A DNA stretch of 55,546 bases from Actinomycetes bacterium (lineage in GTDB: Bacteria; Actinomycetota; Actinomycetes; Propionibacteriales; Propionibacteriaceae): positions 1-55,546 of the forward strand of contig JAEZVO010000032.1 of NCBI GenBank assembly GCA_023443125.1, given 5' to 3'. The notes under the pieces were generated by a model. The model was not told where the DNA came from. It searched no databases and saw only the letters and a program-made list of their open reading frames with translations. Positions 1 through 9,206 of this stretch are shown here, one piece after another; the first letter of the stretch is position 1, and each line of letters starts with the position of its first letter. Both the position numbers and the translations under genes were made by a program.

Positions 1-2
1 GG

Positions 3-533
3 GCCTCCCACGTATGTCGGAAAGGCCAGACAGGCCCACCCTGTCCGGCAACCCACGAATTGTTGCGCGGCAAGGCCCCGGCCTGCCAGAGCCCTCACCC
101 CAATCCGGGGCCACCCATACCGTCTAGGCGTAGTGCGTACGGCACGGCCATCTACGAGCAAACGGAAGGATTCCGGCAATACATTGCGACGGCGGAGTCA
201 CATCAGCTGAGCTTCGAGGCTGACCGCGACATCTACACCCGCTACCTGCCGTGGGCGGTGCTGTTTGGGCTCACTGATCGGTGGACGAAGTTCTGCAAGC
301 GGCTCGCCCTCCAAGGTGTGATCGACGACCCCGACCTCAGCTTCACCGTCGACGACGGCGCACTGCGTGGCCTTGAAGACACGGTGCGCGGCCTGGACAG
401 GCGCGAAGCCACCAGCAGGTGGGACTACGACGACACGGACAGCACCTACACCGGATCCGACTCGGCAAGCAGCTCGGGCAGCAGCGGCTCGAGCGGGAGC
501 GGTGGCGGAGGCGTGAGCGGCGGAAGTCACTAG
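3..533 (+). CDS. C-terminal part of a DUF2207-type membrane protein (5' end outside window)
   Basis: The reading frame is open from the first bases, so the gene is cut by the window edge. From about 'YGTAIYEQTEGFRQYI' the protein matches the cytoplasmic C-terminal region of DUF2207 predicted membrane proteins: the 'GFRQYIATAE' helix, then 'RYLPWAVLFGLTDRW', and a terminal Gly/Ser-rich tail ending GGGGVSGGSH. The first ~40 residues in this frame are proline-rich and do not look like the expected membrane helices. The upstream part may therefore be degraded or shifted in frame. The function of the family is unknown. The first available start is TTG at 60, but family length argues the true start lies upstream. 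Confidence 0.6.
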   Translation, partial: ASHVCRKGQTGPPCPATHELLRGKAPACQSPHPNPGPPIPSRRSAYGTAIYEQTEGFRQYIATAESHQLSFEADRDIYTRYLPWAVLFGLTDRWTKFCKRLALQGVIDDPDLSFTVDDGALRGLEDTVRGLDRREATSRWDYDDTDSTYTGSDSASSSGSSGSSGSGGGGVSGGSH

Positions 534-603
534 TCAGCGGGCACCTGGCCGGTCGACGGCGACAGCGCTTTGTAGGATTACTTCGACTCAACGAAGGAGA
601 ACC

Positions 604-1650
604 ATGCTGCGTGAGACCATCGACGCCATCCGTCCCACATCCGACGAGCACCTCACGGCCGCGCGTGAGCGGCAAGAGCAGCTCACCAAACCTGCAGGCA
701 GTCTCGGTGTGCTCGAGGACGTGGGCAACCGGCTCGCGGCCATCGCGCGGCAGTGTCCGCCGCCGGTGCCGCGACGCGCCGTCGTCGGTGTCTTCGCCGG
801 TGACCACGGGGTGTGCGCGCAGTCCGTCACGCCCTGGCCGCAGGAAGTGACCGTCCAGATGCTGCTCAACATGGCGTCGGGCGGCGCGGCCATCTCCGTG
901 CTCTCCGACGAACTCGGCGCCTCGACGATGCTCACCGACGTCGGCGTCATGGGCGACTACCCGGAGCATCCGGCCATCCGCAACCGCAACGTCGCGAAGG
1001 GCACGGCCGACATGAGCGTCCTGCCCGCGATGACGCGCGAGCAGGCCGAACAGGCCCTCGAGGTGGGCATCCAGACCGCGCTGGAAGCCATCGACGGCGG
1101 CGCGGACATCCTGCTCACCGGCGACATGGGCATCGGCAACACCACGGCGTCGAGCGCACTCATCGCCGTGTTCACCGGTAAGCAGGTGGCAGACGTGACA
1201 GGGCGTGGCACTGGCATCGACGACGCCATGCTCGCCCACAAGACGGACGTGATCGAGCGCTCCATCGCGCTTCACGGCGCCAGCCGGGACGACGCGCTGG
1301 GCGCGCTCGCCGCCGTCGGAGGCCTCGAGCACGCGGCCATCGCCGGGTACATCCTGGGCGCGGCGTCGCGCGGGGTGCCTGTCGTGCTCGACGGTGTGAT
1401 CGCCTGCTCGGCGGCGCTCGTCGCCGTGGCGCTGCAGCCCAACGCCGGCGGCTACCTCATCGCCGGCCACGCGGGGCTCGAGCCCGGCATCCACGCCGCG
1501 CTCACCACGCTCGGTCTTACGCCGCTGGTCGACCTCGGCCTCCGACTCGGGGAAGGCACCGGCGCCGTGCTCGCGCTGCCGCTCGTGCGCTCCGCCGCAC
1601 GCGTGCTCGGCGACATGGCCACCTTCGCCGACGCCGGTGTGTCGCACTGA
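604..1650 (+). CDS. cobT: Nicotinate-nucleotide--dimethylbenzimidazole phosphoribosyltransferase
   Basis: CobT makes alpha-ribazole phosphate from nicotinate mononucleotide and 5,6-dimethylbenzimidazole for the lower loop of cobalamin. The 348-residue protein has the family landmarks LTKPAGSLG (28-36), FAGDHGV, GDMGIGNTTAS and GRGTGIDD. The catalytic glutamate in LRLGEGTGA falls at residue 317, the same number as the catalytic Glu of Salmonella CobT. The ATG is preceded by a good Shine-Dalgarno (AAGGAGA, 5 nt away). It is the first gene of a cobT-cobU-cobS operon with overlapping junctions. No cobalamin riboswitch fits in the 70-bp upstream spacer. Confidence 0.97.
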   Translation: MLRETIDAIRPTSDEHLTAARERQEQLTKPAGSLGVLEDVGNRLAAIARQCPPPVPRRAVVGVFAGDHGVCAQSVTPWPQEVTVQMLLNMASGGAAISVLSDELGASTMLTDVGVMGDYPEHPAIRNRNVAKGTADMSVLPAMTREQAEQALEVGIQTALEAIDGGADILLTGDMGIGNTTASSALIAVFTGKQVADVTGRGTGIDDAMLAHKTDVIERSIALHGASRDDALGALAAVGGLEHAAIAGYILGAASRGVPVVLDGVIACSAALVAVALQPNAGGYLIAGHAGLEPGIHAALTTLGLTPLVDLGLRLGEGTGAVLALPLVRSAARVLGDMATFADAGVSH

Positions 1651-2276
1651 TGGCCGACTACCGGGTCCATATCGACGACGCCGACGATCTCGCCCGCCAG
1701 CTCCTCGACGCACTGGCGGCGAGGGGCACCGTCGAGCCTTTGGGCGGAGCCTCCGGGCGCGTGCTCGTGGTGGGCGGGGCGCGTTCGGGCAAGTCAGCGT
1801 GGGCTGAGGCACAGTATGCCGACCGCGAGTGCGACTACGTCGCCACCTCCGCCACCCCCGAGGATGACGCGGAGTGGGCGGAGCGGGTGCGCATCCACCG
1901 CGAGCGTCGCCCGAGCACCTGGAACACGGTGGAAACCCTCGACGTGGCCGGCGTCCTCGCAACGCCCGGCCCGCCCGCGCTCGTCGACTGCCTGGCCGTG
2001 TGGACCACCCGCCAGCTCGACGAAGCCGGGGCCTGGAGCGACGAACTCGGCTGGCGCGAGAAGCTCGCCGCCGAGCGTGCCCGCCTCATCGACGCGGTGC
2101 GCGCCACGCCGCGCGAGGTCATTCTCGTGAGCAACGAGGTGGGCTCTGGCGTGGTGCCCGCCACCTTCTCCGGGCGGGTCTTCCGCGACGAACTCGGACG
2201 GGTGAATGCCAACATTGGGGCGGTGTGCGACCAGGTGTGGCTGGTCACCGCAGGTATCCCGAGGCGACTCAAGTGA
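1650..2276 (+). CDS. cobU: Adenosylcobinamide kinase / adenosylcobinamide-phosphate guanylyltransferase
   Basis: CobU phosphorylates adenosylcobinamide and transfers GMP to give adenosylcobinamide-GDP, the partner substrate for CobS. The P-loop GGARSGKS is at residues 42-49, followed by LVDCLAVW (CobU motif) and VSNEVGSGVVP. The ATG overlaps the cobT stop by one base (TGATG), implying translational coupling. Compared with usual CobU proteins, which begin close to the P-loop, this one carries about 35 extra N-terminal residues. No internal start fits better because the overlap places translation at 1650. The function of the extension is unknown. Confidence 0.93.
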   Translation: MADYRVHIDDADDLARQLLDALAARGTVEPLGGASGRVLVVGGARSGKSAWAEAQYADRECDYVATSATPEDDAEWAERVRIHRERRPSTWNTVETLDVAGVLATPGPPALVDCLAVWTTRQLDEAGAWSDELGWREKLAAERARLIDAVRATPREVILVSNEVGSGVVPATFSGRVFRDELGRVNANIGAVCDQVWLVTAGIPRRLK

Positions 2277-3046
2277 GACCCATCACCGCGCTCGGTCTGT
2301 TCAGCCTCATTCCCGTCCCGCCCAAGCACATCGACCGCAAGGCCGCGTCCGGAGCCATGGCCGCTATGCCGTTGGTGGGGCTGCTGCTCGGCACCCTAGC
2401 CGGAGCGGTGGTGTGGGCTGGTGCCGCCGTCGGTACCGTGTGGGTGGGAGCGCTCGGCGGGCTCGCGGTACTCGCCGCACTCACCGGGGGGCTCCACCTC
2501 GACGGGGTCGCCGACACCGCCGACGGGCTTGGCTCCCGCAAGCTCGCTGCCGAAGCGCTGGCCATCATGAAGCAGTCCGACATCGGCCCCATGGGAGTCA
2601 TCACCATGGTGCTCGTGCTGTTGCTGCAAGCAGGCGCCATCACCGACCTGACAACGGCATATGCACCTCTCCACGCCGGTGCGGCGGTGGCGCTGGCGAC
2701 GGCGGTGGGACGCACCGGATGCCTGTTCGCCTCGCGCGGCCCATCCGCCCGGCCAGGCGGATTCGGTGCGCTTGTCGCAGGCACTCCTAGCCGGTTCGCA
2801 GTGGCGGCCAACGCCGTCGGGGTGCTGCTACTTGCAGGGGTCCTCGGCTGGTGGGTGTCCGACGGTGTGGGCGCCGCCGCGCTCGCTGGCGCCGTGGCGT
2901 GCGCCTACGCGGTGGGGTACGGCTGGGCGCGGCACGTTATCCGTCGGCTGGGCGGCAGCACCGGCGACGTGTTTGGCTCCGTGATCGAAATCACCCAGAC
3001 CGCCGCGCTCGTGGGGTTGGCCGTCGCTGGTCACGCGCTGGCGTAG
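2273..3046 (+). CDS. cobS: Adenosylcobinamide-GDP ribazoletransferase (cobalamin synthase)
   Basis: CobS is an integral membrane enzyme joining adenosylcobinamide-GDP to alpha-ribazole (phosphate), the last step of the loop assembly served by CobT and CobU. The GTG start at 2273 overlaps the cobU stop (GTGA), giving 257 residues, a normal length. The signature TGGLHLDGVADTADG and the following IMKQSDIGPMGV are present, and most of the rest is hydrophobic helices. Its 3' end overlaps the convergent 2H phosphoesterase gene by 16 bp, so no separate terminator exists between them. Confidence 0.95.
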   Translation: MRPITALGLFSLIPVPPKHIDRKAASGAMAAMPLVGLLLGTLAGAVVWAGAAVGTVWVGALGGLAVLAALTGGLHLDGVADTADGLGSRKLAAEALAIMKQSDIGPMGVITMVLVLLLQAGAITDLTTAYAPLHAGAAVALATAVGRTGCLFASRGPSARPGGFGALVAGTPSRFAVAANAVGVLLLAGVLGWWVSDGVGAAALAGAVACAYAVGYGWARHVIRRLGGSTGDVFGSVIEITQTAALVGLAVAGHALA

Positions 3047-3609
3047 CGGCCGGTGCTGAGGTCGAGGCGCCCCACCACCGTGAGCGGCCCCGCGATGTCA
3101 TGCGTGTCGTAGCGCAGCAGCTCCAACGCATCCACCTCGAACGGTTCAGGCAGCGGCACCGTCGCCATGCGGGCGAAGGGCTCGTCGAACGGCACCGCAA
3201 CCGAGTAGAACCCGACGGTGACGTGCGGTCGGTACGGACGCAGAATCCGGTGGGGGAGCCCCTCGCTCAGCGCGTCGTGGGCCTCGTGCACCCACGGCGA
3301 ACGCAGTTCGAGCATGGGAGAGGGAGGAAACGACGCCCAGCGCCACGGCGTAATGCGCACGCGCCCGCGGCACAACGGGTGCAAGCGGCGGAGGTCGTCG
3401 TCGCGCTGCTTCGGCGTGAACTCCGTGCCTTCGAGTCCGCAGTAGGCCATCGTGACGTGCGGGTCGCGTTCGTAGCGGGGGAGGATGAGCCCATCGAGTG
3501 CCTCGCGCACGGGTCGGATGTCCGTTGGTGCGCGGAACCCCCAGATATAGGCGTGCGGGATGCCGCGGTGCCACTGATAGAAATCGCGGTCCTCACAAGG
3601 CATCGTCAT
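3031..3609 (-). CDS. 2'-5' RNA ligase / 2H phosphoesterase-family protein
   Basis: The two HxT motifs that define the 2H phosphoesterase fold are present: DPHVTMAY in the first half and RPHVTVGFY in the second, in a 192-residue protein. Such enzymes act on 2',3'-cyclic or 2'-5' phosphodiester bonds of RNA or nucleotides. The substrate here cannot be told. There is no Shine-Dalgarno. Instead a TACAGT box ends 6 nt before the ATG at 3609, suggesting a leaderless transcript. Two further ATGs (MTM) lie within three codons. It faces cobS and overlaps its end. Confidence 0.8.
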   Translation of the reverse strand: MTMPCEDRDFYQWHRGIPHAYIWGFRAPTDIRPVREALDGLILPRYERDPHVTMAYCGLEGTEFTPKQRDDDLRRLHPLCRGRVRITPWRWASFPPSPMLELRSPWVHEAHDALSEGLPHRILRPYRPHVTVGFYSVAVPFDEPFARMATVPLPEPFEVDALELLRYDTHDIAGPLTVVGRLDLSTGRYASA

Positions 3610-3642
3610 GCGGGCACTGTATCGACGTATGCTCGACTGCGT

Positions 3643-3697
3643 GCACTCCAGATGGCGGTGTTCGCCCTCTGGGGCCGGTTGTCCGCATCTGGAGTGC
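3643..3697. repeat. Nested inverted repeat (12-bp arms)
   Basis: GCACTCCAGATG at 3643-3654 is exactly complementary to CATCTGGAGTGC at 3686-3697. The 31-nt loop contains a smaller GCCC/GGGC hairpin. It lies in the divergent spacer between the 2H phosphoesterase and the FAD oxidoreductase, so it is not placed as a gene-end terminator. It is one of six intergenic elements of this architecture in the window. Confidence 0.75.
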
Positions 3698-3733
3698 GCT
3701 CAGTCGACATTCTCAAAGTAGAGGCAGGGCGAG

Positions 3734-5161
3734 GTGGGAACAGCTGAGGGGCAGCGTGTGGCTGTGGTGGGCGCCGGCCCGAACGGGCTCACCGCCGCGG
3801 CGCTGCTCGCCCGTGCCGGATTCCAGGTAGACGTGTTCGAGCAGGCCGACGACGTGGGCGGCGCCTGCGCCTCCGCCGAGCGATTCCCCGGCACGACGGT
3901 GGACCTGGGCGCAGCCGCACACCCGTTTGGTGTAGCCAGTCCGGTGTTCCAGGCCTTAGAGCTCGAGCGATTCGGTCTTACCTGGCGGCATCCCAGCATC
4001 CCGCTCGCGCACCCGCTCGACGATGCTCCCGCGGCCTTGCTGCACCGGAACTTGGAGGCCACCGCGAGCGGACTCGGCCGCGACGAGCGCGCCTGGCTGC
4101 GCATTCACCGTCATCTGGTGGAGCACATCGACGCCCACCTCGCTAATGTGCTCGGCCCGATGCTGCGCGTCCCGCCCCACCCAGTGGCCCTGGCGCGCTT
4201 CGGGCTTCCCGCAATGTGGTCGGCGCGAGCGCTGGGCCACGTGGCCTTTCGTGAGGACGCGGCCCGTGCGCTCCTGGCTGGTTCTGCCGCGCACGTGAGC
4301 GTGCCGCTGTCGAAGCCGCTCACCGCGTCGTTCGGGCTCATGCTCAATGCACTCGGCATGGCGAGCGGCTGGCCCGTCGCCGAGGGCGGTTCCGGCGCCA
4401 TCACCCGAGCGCTCGCGGCGGTGGTGGAAGCGCACGGCGGGCGCATCTACCTAGGCCAGCGCATCACGAGCCTGCGCCAGCTTCCCGCCCGCATGGTGGT
4501 GCTGAGCCTTACACCGCGCCAAGTGCTGGAGCTCGACGTCGAACTGCCGCAGCACGTTCGACGTCGGCTCGCCCGCTGGCGCTACGGCCCAGGGTCGTAC
4601 AAGATCGACTACCTGCTCGACGCACCTGTCCCGTGGGCCGACCCTGAGGTGGGCAGCGCGGGCACGGTCCACGTCGGTGGCACGCTCGACGAGATCCACC
4701 GCGCGGAGGCGAGCGTCGCTGCCGGAACCATGCCGAAACGTCCGTTCGTGCTGGTGTGCCAGCAGCAGTTGGCGGACCCGTCGCGGGCCACCACGGGACA
4801 TATCGTGTGGGCCTACACGCACGTCCCTCGCGGGTACGCCGAACCCGAGCCCGGATACGTGGAACACCTCGTCACTGCGCAGATCGAGCGGTTCGCCCCA
4901 GGGTTTGCGAGCCGCGTCGTCGATGCGCACCGCACCACTGTGTCGGACCTAGAACGGTGGAACCCCAACCTCGTGGGAGGCGACATCGCGGGCGGCAGCA
5001 TGGCCGGGCTCCAGGCGCTGCTCCGCCCAGGGCTGAGCCTCGCGCCCTACACACTCAGTACACGCCGCATCTACCTGGCGTCGGCGGCGACGCCGCCTGG
5101 CGCCGGGGTGCACGGCATGGCGGGAGCGTGGGCCGCCCGAGCGGTCATCCGAGATGCGTGA
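3734..5161 (+). CDS. Phytoene dehydrogenase-like NAD(P)/FAD-dependent oxidoreductase
   Basis: The N-terminus has an FAD-binding Rossmann motif, VVGAGPNGLTAA (from residue 11), followed by VFEQADDVGGACAS, as in the CrtI/phytoene-desaturase and amine-oxidase superfamily. The C-terminus has GAGVHGMAGAWAARA, the second dinucleotide-contacting segment of these proteins. Length (475) is typical of the actinobacterial 'phytoene dehydrogenase-like' group, whose substrates are mostly unknown. No carotenoid genes are nearby, so a carotenoid role should not be assumed. The start is GTG at 3734. The 3' end overlaps the convergent deacetylase by 17 bp. Confidence 0.85.
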   Translation: MGTAEGQRVAVVGAGPNGLTAAALLARAGFQVDVFEQADDVGGACASAERFPGTTVDLGAAAHPFGVASPVFQALELERFGLTWRHPSIPLAHPLDDAPAALLHRNLEATASGLGRDERAWLRIHRHLVEHIDAHLANVLGPMLRVPPHPVALARFGLPAMWSARALGHVAFREDAARALLAGSAAHVSVPLSKPLTASFGLMLNALGMASGWPVAEGGSGAITRALAAVVEAHGGRIYLGQRITSLRQLPARMVVLSLTPRQVLELDVELPQHVRRRLARWRYGPGSYKIDYLLDAPVPWADPEVGSAGTVHVGGTLDEIHRAEASVAAGTMPKRPFVLVCQQQLADPSRATTGHIVWAYTHVPRGYAEPEPGYVEHLVTAQIERFAPGFASRVVDAHRTTVSDLERWNPNLVGGDIAGGSMAGLQALLRPGLSLAPYTLSTRRIYLASAATPPGAGVHGMAGAWAARAVIRDA

Positions 5162-6092
5162 ACACCTGCCCCGACTTGGGATGCTCCGAGGCGAGGAGGT
5201 CGTCGACGGTCACCAGCGTGTAGCCCTCGTCGCGGAGGTATTTCACGATGGCAGGCACAGCGGCCACGGTGGGCTGATGGATGTCGTGCATCAAGACGAT
5301 GGCACCCGGTTTGGCTTCCTTCTTCACCGATGCGATGGTCTTTGAAGTGCTGCGGGTCTTCCAGTCGAGTGTGTCGACGCTCCACAGAATGATCTCACCG
5401 TCGGGGACGCTGGAGAGCGTCTTGCGCACCGACTTGTCAAGGTCGCCGTAGGGCGGGCGGATGCCGTTGGTGCCGTGCCCGGTGATCTTCTTGACTTCCG
5501 CCGAGGTGCGCTCCACTTCGCTCAGCACCTTCTTCGAGGACAGGCGCGAGAACTGCGGGTGGTTCCACGAGTGGTTACCGATCTGGTGCCCCTCGTTCGC
5601 CATCCGCTTGATGAGCTCGGGCTGCGATGCCACGTTCGGCCCGAGCACGAAGAACGTGGCCTTCGATCCGGTCTTTGCGAGGTCATCGAGCAGCTGCTTG
5701 GTGTGCGGGCCGGGGCCATCGTCGAAGGTGAGTGCGATGCAGCGCAGCTTCGTGCAGTCGGGGCGGTCACCCGGCGCGGCTGTGTTGTCGTCGCCGGGTT
5801 GCTGGGTCTTCTCAGGCTCCGACGGCTCCTTGGTTTCCGACGCCTCCACCGACGGCGTTGCCGGAGCCTCCGACGACGGTGTCGCCGTCGGCGTGGGGGC
5901 TGGGGTGGAAGGCGCGGGGCTGGCGGAGCGCTCCGGGGTTGCTGAAGGCGTCGGCGTCGCGGCGGGCGCGGAGGAGCTCGGGGGCGCAGTAGGGGTCTCC
6001 CCGCTCGCTACCATCGTCGGCGCAGGCGCGCAGGCGGAGGCCGCCAGCACGCCGCATACGATGCCGCTCGTTACCACAGATTTCCAACGCAT
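5145..6092 (-). CDS. Secreted polysaccharide deacetylase (NodB domain)
   Basis: This 315-residue exported enzyme probably removes N-acetyl groups from a cell-wall or surface polysaccharide. Start is set at the ATG before RWKSVV. The frame continues upstream, but the signal sequence begins here: a hydrophobic segment ending ASAC, a weak lipobox or AxA-type site. A Pro/Ser/Thr-rich linker of about 90 residues follows. The NodB domain then shows all expected motifs: TFDDGP (metal Asp), HSWNH (metal His pair), RPPYGD, LWSVDTLDW and VLMHDIH. Natural targets could be peptidoglycan or capsule; the sequence does not say which. Confidence 0.9.
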   Translation of the reverse strand: MRWKSVVTSGIVCGVLAASACAPAPTMVASGETPTAPPSSSAPAATPTPSATPERSASPAPSTPAPTPTATPSSEAPATPSVEASETKEPSEPEKTQQPGDDNTAAPGDRPDCTKLRCIALTFDDGPGPHTKQLLDDLAKTGSKATFFVLGPNVASQPELIKRMANEGHQIGNHSWNHPQFSRLSSKKVLSEVERTSAEVKKITGHGTNGIRPPYGDLDKSVRKTLSSVPDGEIILWSVDTLDWKTRSTSKTIASVKKEAKPGAIVLMHDIHQPTVAAVPAIVKYLRDEGYTLVTVDDLLASEHPKSGQVFTHLG

Positions 6093-6244
6093 ACCTGCAT
6101 TCCACACCCGCGGGCGAGGTTTTCCAAGTTGTGGGAGCCCCTTCCGGGCATTCCCTGAAAAAACCGGGCACTTGCAACGTCGGGCGCCTAGCATGTGCGC
6201 ATGATCGTCCGAGCACCGCACGCACCAGACAGGGGAACCGACGC

Positions 6245-6649
6245 ATGACGCGCCAACCAGGAGAGCCACTGCGCCGCAGCGCCGCCCAACTCGTCAAGGA
6301 AGCCGACCAGAAGGTCACCGCAATCCCCGCAGGCGATGCCCAAGCGCTGCTCGACCACCCCGACTGGCTCGTCGTCGACATCCGAGACCCCCGCGAGATC
6401 GCCAAGTTAGGCACCATCCCTGGGGCGTTTCGGGCGCCGCGGGGGATGCTCGAGTTCTGGGTCGACCCACTCAGCCCCTACTACAAGCCGGCGCTCGATG
6501 ATGGGCGTCGGCTCCTGCTCTACTGCGGTTCCGGCTGGCGCTCCGCCCTGGCCGCGGCGGCGCTACAGGACATGGGGCGCGATGACGTGGCCCACCTGGC
6601 AGGCGGGTTTACCGCCTGGCAGGAGGCCGGGTACGCCGTCGAGCAGTAG
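6245..6649 (+). CDS. Rhodanese-like sulfurtransferase domain protein
   Basis: A single rhodanese domain of 134 residues with the active-site loop YCGSGWRSA (Cys94) and the structural VVDIRDPREI motif. These proteins bind sulfur as a persulfide on the cysteine; the acceptor is unknown. The frame is open further upstream, but the ATG at 6245 (MTRQPGEP) is preceded by AGGGG and gives the normal domain boundary. It converges on the ABC transporter ATPase gene with a 9-bp gap. Confidence 0.87.
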   Translation: MTRQPGEPLRRSAAQLVKEADQKVTAIPAGDAQALLDHPDWLVVDIRDPREIAKLGTIPGAFRAPRGMLEFWVDPLSPYYKPALDDGRRLLLYCGSGWRSALAAAALQDMGRDDVAHLAGGFTAWQEAGYAVEQ

Positions 6650-6658
6650 CGGCCAGGC

Positions 6659-7444
6659 TCAGTCCTCGTCGATGCTGGCGAGGAATTCCTTCGCGCGGTC
6701 GGTTTGCGGGTTGTCGAGGAACTGCTCGGGCGTGCCTTGCTCGGCGATGCCCTTGTCAGCCACCATGACGATGCGGTCGGCGACGCGTCTGGCGAAGCGC
6801 ATCTCGTGGGTGACGCACAGCATGGTCATGCCGTCGTTCGCCAGGTCGCGCATGACGGAGAGCACCTCGCCCACCAGCTCCGGGTCGAGCGCAGAGGTGG
6901 GCTCGTCGAACAGCATCATGGCCGGGTCCATCGCCAGCGCGCGGGCGATCGCCACGCGCTGCTTTTGGCCGCCGGAGAGGCTGCCCGGGAAGGCATCTTC
7001 CTTATGCGACATGCCTACCTGTTCCAGCATTTCTCGCGCCTTCTGGACGGACTCGTCCGACGAGCGCCCGAGCACGTCGCGCTGCGCGACGGTGATGTTG
7101 TCCAGCACTTTCATATGCGGGAACAGGTTGAACTGCTGGAACACCATGCCCACCCGCGAGCGAATCTTGTTGAGGTGGCTCTCGTCGTACCGAAGCTCTT
7201 CGCCCGCGACGTGGATGGTGCCGCTGGTGATGGTCTCGAGCCCGTTCACGCATCGCAACAGCGTGGACTTACCCGCTCCGGAAGGCCCGACGAGCACGAC
7301 GACCTCGCTCTTCTCGATGTCAAGATCGATGTCCTGGAAGACGAGCGTTTTGCCGAAGTACTTGGTGACGTTGCGCATTTCGACGACGTTGGCGTCGTCG
7401 GCGGAGGTTTCAAAGAAATCCTGATCGGTGGTTTCGGCGCTCAT
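6659..7444 (-). CDS. Polar amino-acid ABC transporter, ATP-binding protein
   Basis: A 261-residue ATPase of the GlnQ/ArtP/HisP type. Walker A is GPSGAGKS (53-60), the Q-loop region is VGMVFQQFNLFPHM, the signature is LSGGQKQR, and Walker B is MMLFDEPTSALDP. The fused binding-protein/permease gene lies immediately upstream and overlaps by four bases (ATGA), so the two form one operon and one importer. Substrate is probably a polar amino acid, judged from family resemblance only. Confidence 0.92.
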   Translation of the reverse strand: MSAETTDQDFFETSADDANVVEMRNVTKYFGKTLVFQDIDLDIEKSEVVVLVGPSGAGKSTLLRCVNGLETITSGTIHVAGEELRYDESHLNKIRSRVGMVFQQFNLFPHMKVLDNITVAQRDVLGRSSDESVQKAREMLEQVGMSHKEDAFPGSLSGGQKQRVAIARALAMDPAMMLFDEPTSALDPELVGEVLSVMRDLANDGMTMLCVTHEMRFARRVADRIVMVADKGIAEQGTPEQFLDNPQTDRAKEFLASIDED

Positions 7445-8955
7445 GCCTTCGCCTCCTTCTTATCGGGGTTCATCTTGCGTTCGAGCAGCGTGACCAAGCC
7501 CGTCAGTACCAGCACGATGACCAGGTAGTAGACGGATACCACGAGGTACGCACTGAGCGGCGAGTACGACGACGCCGCGATGTTCTGTGCGGTGCGGAAC
7601 AGCTCGCCCATACCGATGAACGCCACGAGCGACGAGTCCTTCACCGCGATGATGAACTGGCTGCCGAGCACCGGCAGGATCGCGCGGGTCGCGAGCGGAA
7701 TCTGCACTCGTCGGAGGGCCTGGAACCGGCTCATGCCGAGCGAGCGGGAAGCTTCGACGAGACCACCGGGCACCGACTGGAAACCCGAGCGCACGATCTC
7801 CGCAATGTAGGCGGAGTTGTGGATGGCAAGCGCGATGGCGCCGGCCCAGAAGTCGCTGAGTTTGATGAACTGGGTGAGGCCGAAATACAGCAGAAACAGC
7901 TGAGCGATCAACGGAGTGCCACGAATCAACCCGATGTAGCCTGCCGCCAGCCAGCGCAGCGGCAGGAAGGGTGACATGTTCATCCAAGCGATCACCGAGC
8001 CGAGCACGACGGCGATGAGTAGCGCCACCGCCGTGACCTGCAGCGTGAGCAGTGCGGCCTTCAAGAACGTGTCGGCGTGCTCCACGAAGAGCTCACCGAA
8101 GCTCGGCGGGCCGTCAGACGCCTCCGAATTCTCCATGATCTGCTTCACCGGCTCGTTGTCGATGTTGCCGGAGATGTCTTCGCCGAAGTACTTCTTCGAG
8201 ATTTCGCCGTAGGTGCCGTTGTCGATGATGGTTTCGAGCGCCTTATTTACCTCGCCAAGCAGCGGGTTGCCCTTCGCCACGGCGGGGGCCTGCGTTTCGA
8301 GGTAGAGCGGTTCGCCGCACAGCTGAAGGTTTAGTCCGGCCTTCTCGATCTGGAACTGGCCGACCAGACGGTCGGTGAGGGCACCGTCGAGGCGTCCCGT
8401 CTCGGCGTCTTGCAGCGCAGTGATGTCGGATTCAAAGGTCTTCACCTGCTTGGTGATGCCTTCGTCGGCCAGGTACTTCTCGTAGCTGGTGCCGCTGGCG
8501 ACACCCACCTTCGGGTCTGGTTTGTCCGTGATGCTCTCGCACTGCTCGCCCTTGCGCACGAAGTACTGAGCACCCGACGAGTAGTAGCCGTTGGCGAAGT
8601 CCACCACCTTTGCGCGTTCTTCCGTCGCGGAGGTGGATGCGACGAGCATGTCGTAGCGGCCCTGCGCGGTGCCCTCCACCAGCGTGGAGAATCCGGCGGT
8701 CTTCGTGACGAGTTTGAGTCCCATCTCGTCCGCCAGCGCCTTGGCGATGTCGTAGTCGAATCCGGTGAGTTGCTCGCCCTCCCAGTAGCTGAATGGACGG
8801 AACTCACCGCTCATGGCGACGACGATTTCTCCGTCCTTGATGAGCTTGGGTTCGCCGTCTTGTTGGCCCTGGTCTCCAGCCGTGCATGCTGTCAGAATGA
8901 GCGTGAGGAGAGCCAGCACTATGGCGCACGGGGCGAATCTCGTCCGTGTCTTCAT
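7441..8955 (-). CDS. Fused amino-acid ABC substrate-binding protein and permease
   Basis: One 504-residue protein combines two parts usually made separately. Residues 1-24 form a lipoprotein signal with lipobox LTAC (Cys24). About 35-260 is a family-3 solute-binding domain (FRPFSYWEGEQLTGFDYDIAKAL at its start). About 295-495 is a HisM/GlnP-type permease with the ATPase-contacting EAA loop EASRSLGMSRFQALRRVQIP. The frame is open upstream, but the ATG at 8955 follows AAGGGC and starts the signal peptide. Similar fused proteins are known in Gram-positive glutamine/arginine transporters. It pairs with the downstream ATPase. Confidence 0.92.
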   Translation of the reverse strand: MKTRTRFAPCAIVLALLTLILTACTAGDQGQQDGEPKLIKDGEIVVAMSGEFRPFSYWEGEQLTGFDYDIAKALADEMGLKLVTKTAGFSTLVEGTAQGRYDMLVASTSATEERAKVVDFANGYYSSGAQYFVRKGEQCESITDKPDPKVGVASGTSYEKYLADEGITKQVKTFESDITALQDAETGRLDGALTDRLVGQFQIEKAGLNLQLCGEPLYLETQAPAVAKGNPLLGEVNKALETIIDNGTYGEISKKYFGEDISGNIDNEPVKQIMENSEASDGPPSFGELFVEHADTFLKAALLTLQVTAVALLIAVVLGSVIAWMNMSPFLPLRWLAAGYIGLIRGTPLIAQLFLLYFGLTQFIKLSDFWAGAIALAIHNSAYIAEIVRSGFQSVPGGLVEASRSLGMSRFQALRRVQIPLATRAILPVLGSQFIIAVKDSSLVAFIGMGELFRTAQNIAASSYSPLSAYLVVSVYYLVIVLVLTGLVTLLERKMNPDKKEAKA

Positions 8956-9206
8956 TATTTGCCCTTCGGTTGGCTTGTCGATACCACCGAACGCGTCAGC
9001 CTCGAAACACACCAGTAATCGTTGTCGGCATGCGCCGCGACCACCATCGCTCAGCGGTGGTGTCTTTGTCGACAATACTGGGTCTCGTGCGGCGTTGTTG
9101 AGGAATACCACTATGTGGTTAGTCACTGTGCGCTGCTGCGCCCGCGTGGCTAAGCGCTGGTGAACACCATCCGACGCTGCTCGCTCACCGTGCTAGGCTC
9201 ATGGCC

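Noticed and set aside
343..1962. Long minus-strand open frame across cobT and cobU
   Set aside because: Arg/His/Gly-rich translation with no recognisable domain, lying fully antisense to two clear enzymes. A composition artefact of high GC.
9040..9065. ACCACC/GGTGGT hairpin as a riboswitch of the amino-acid importer
   Set aside because: Only a six-base stem with no conserved aptamer words and no clear terminator next to the 8955 start.
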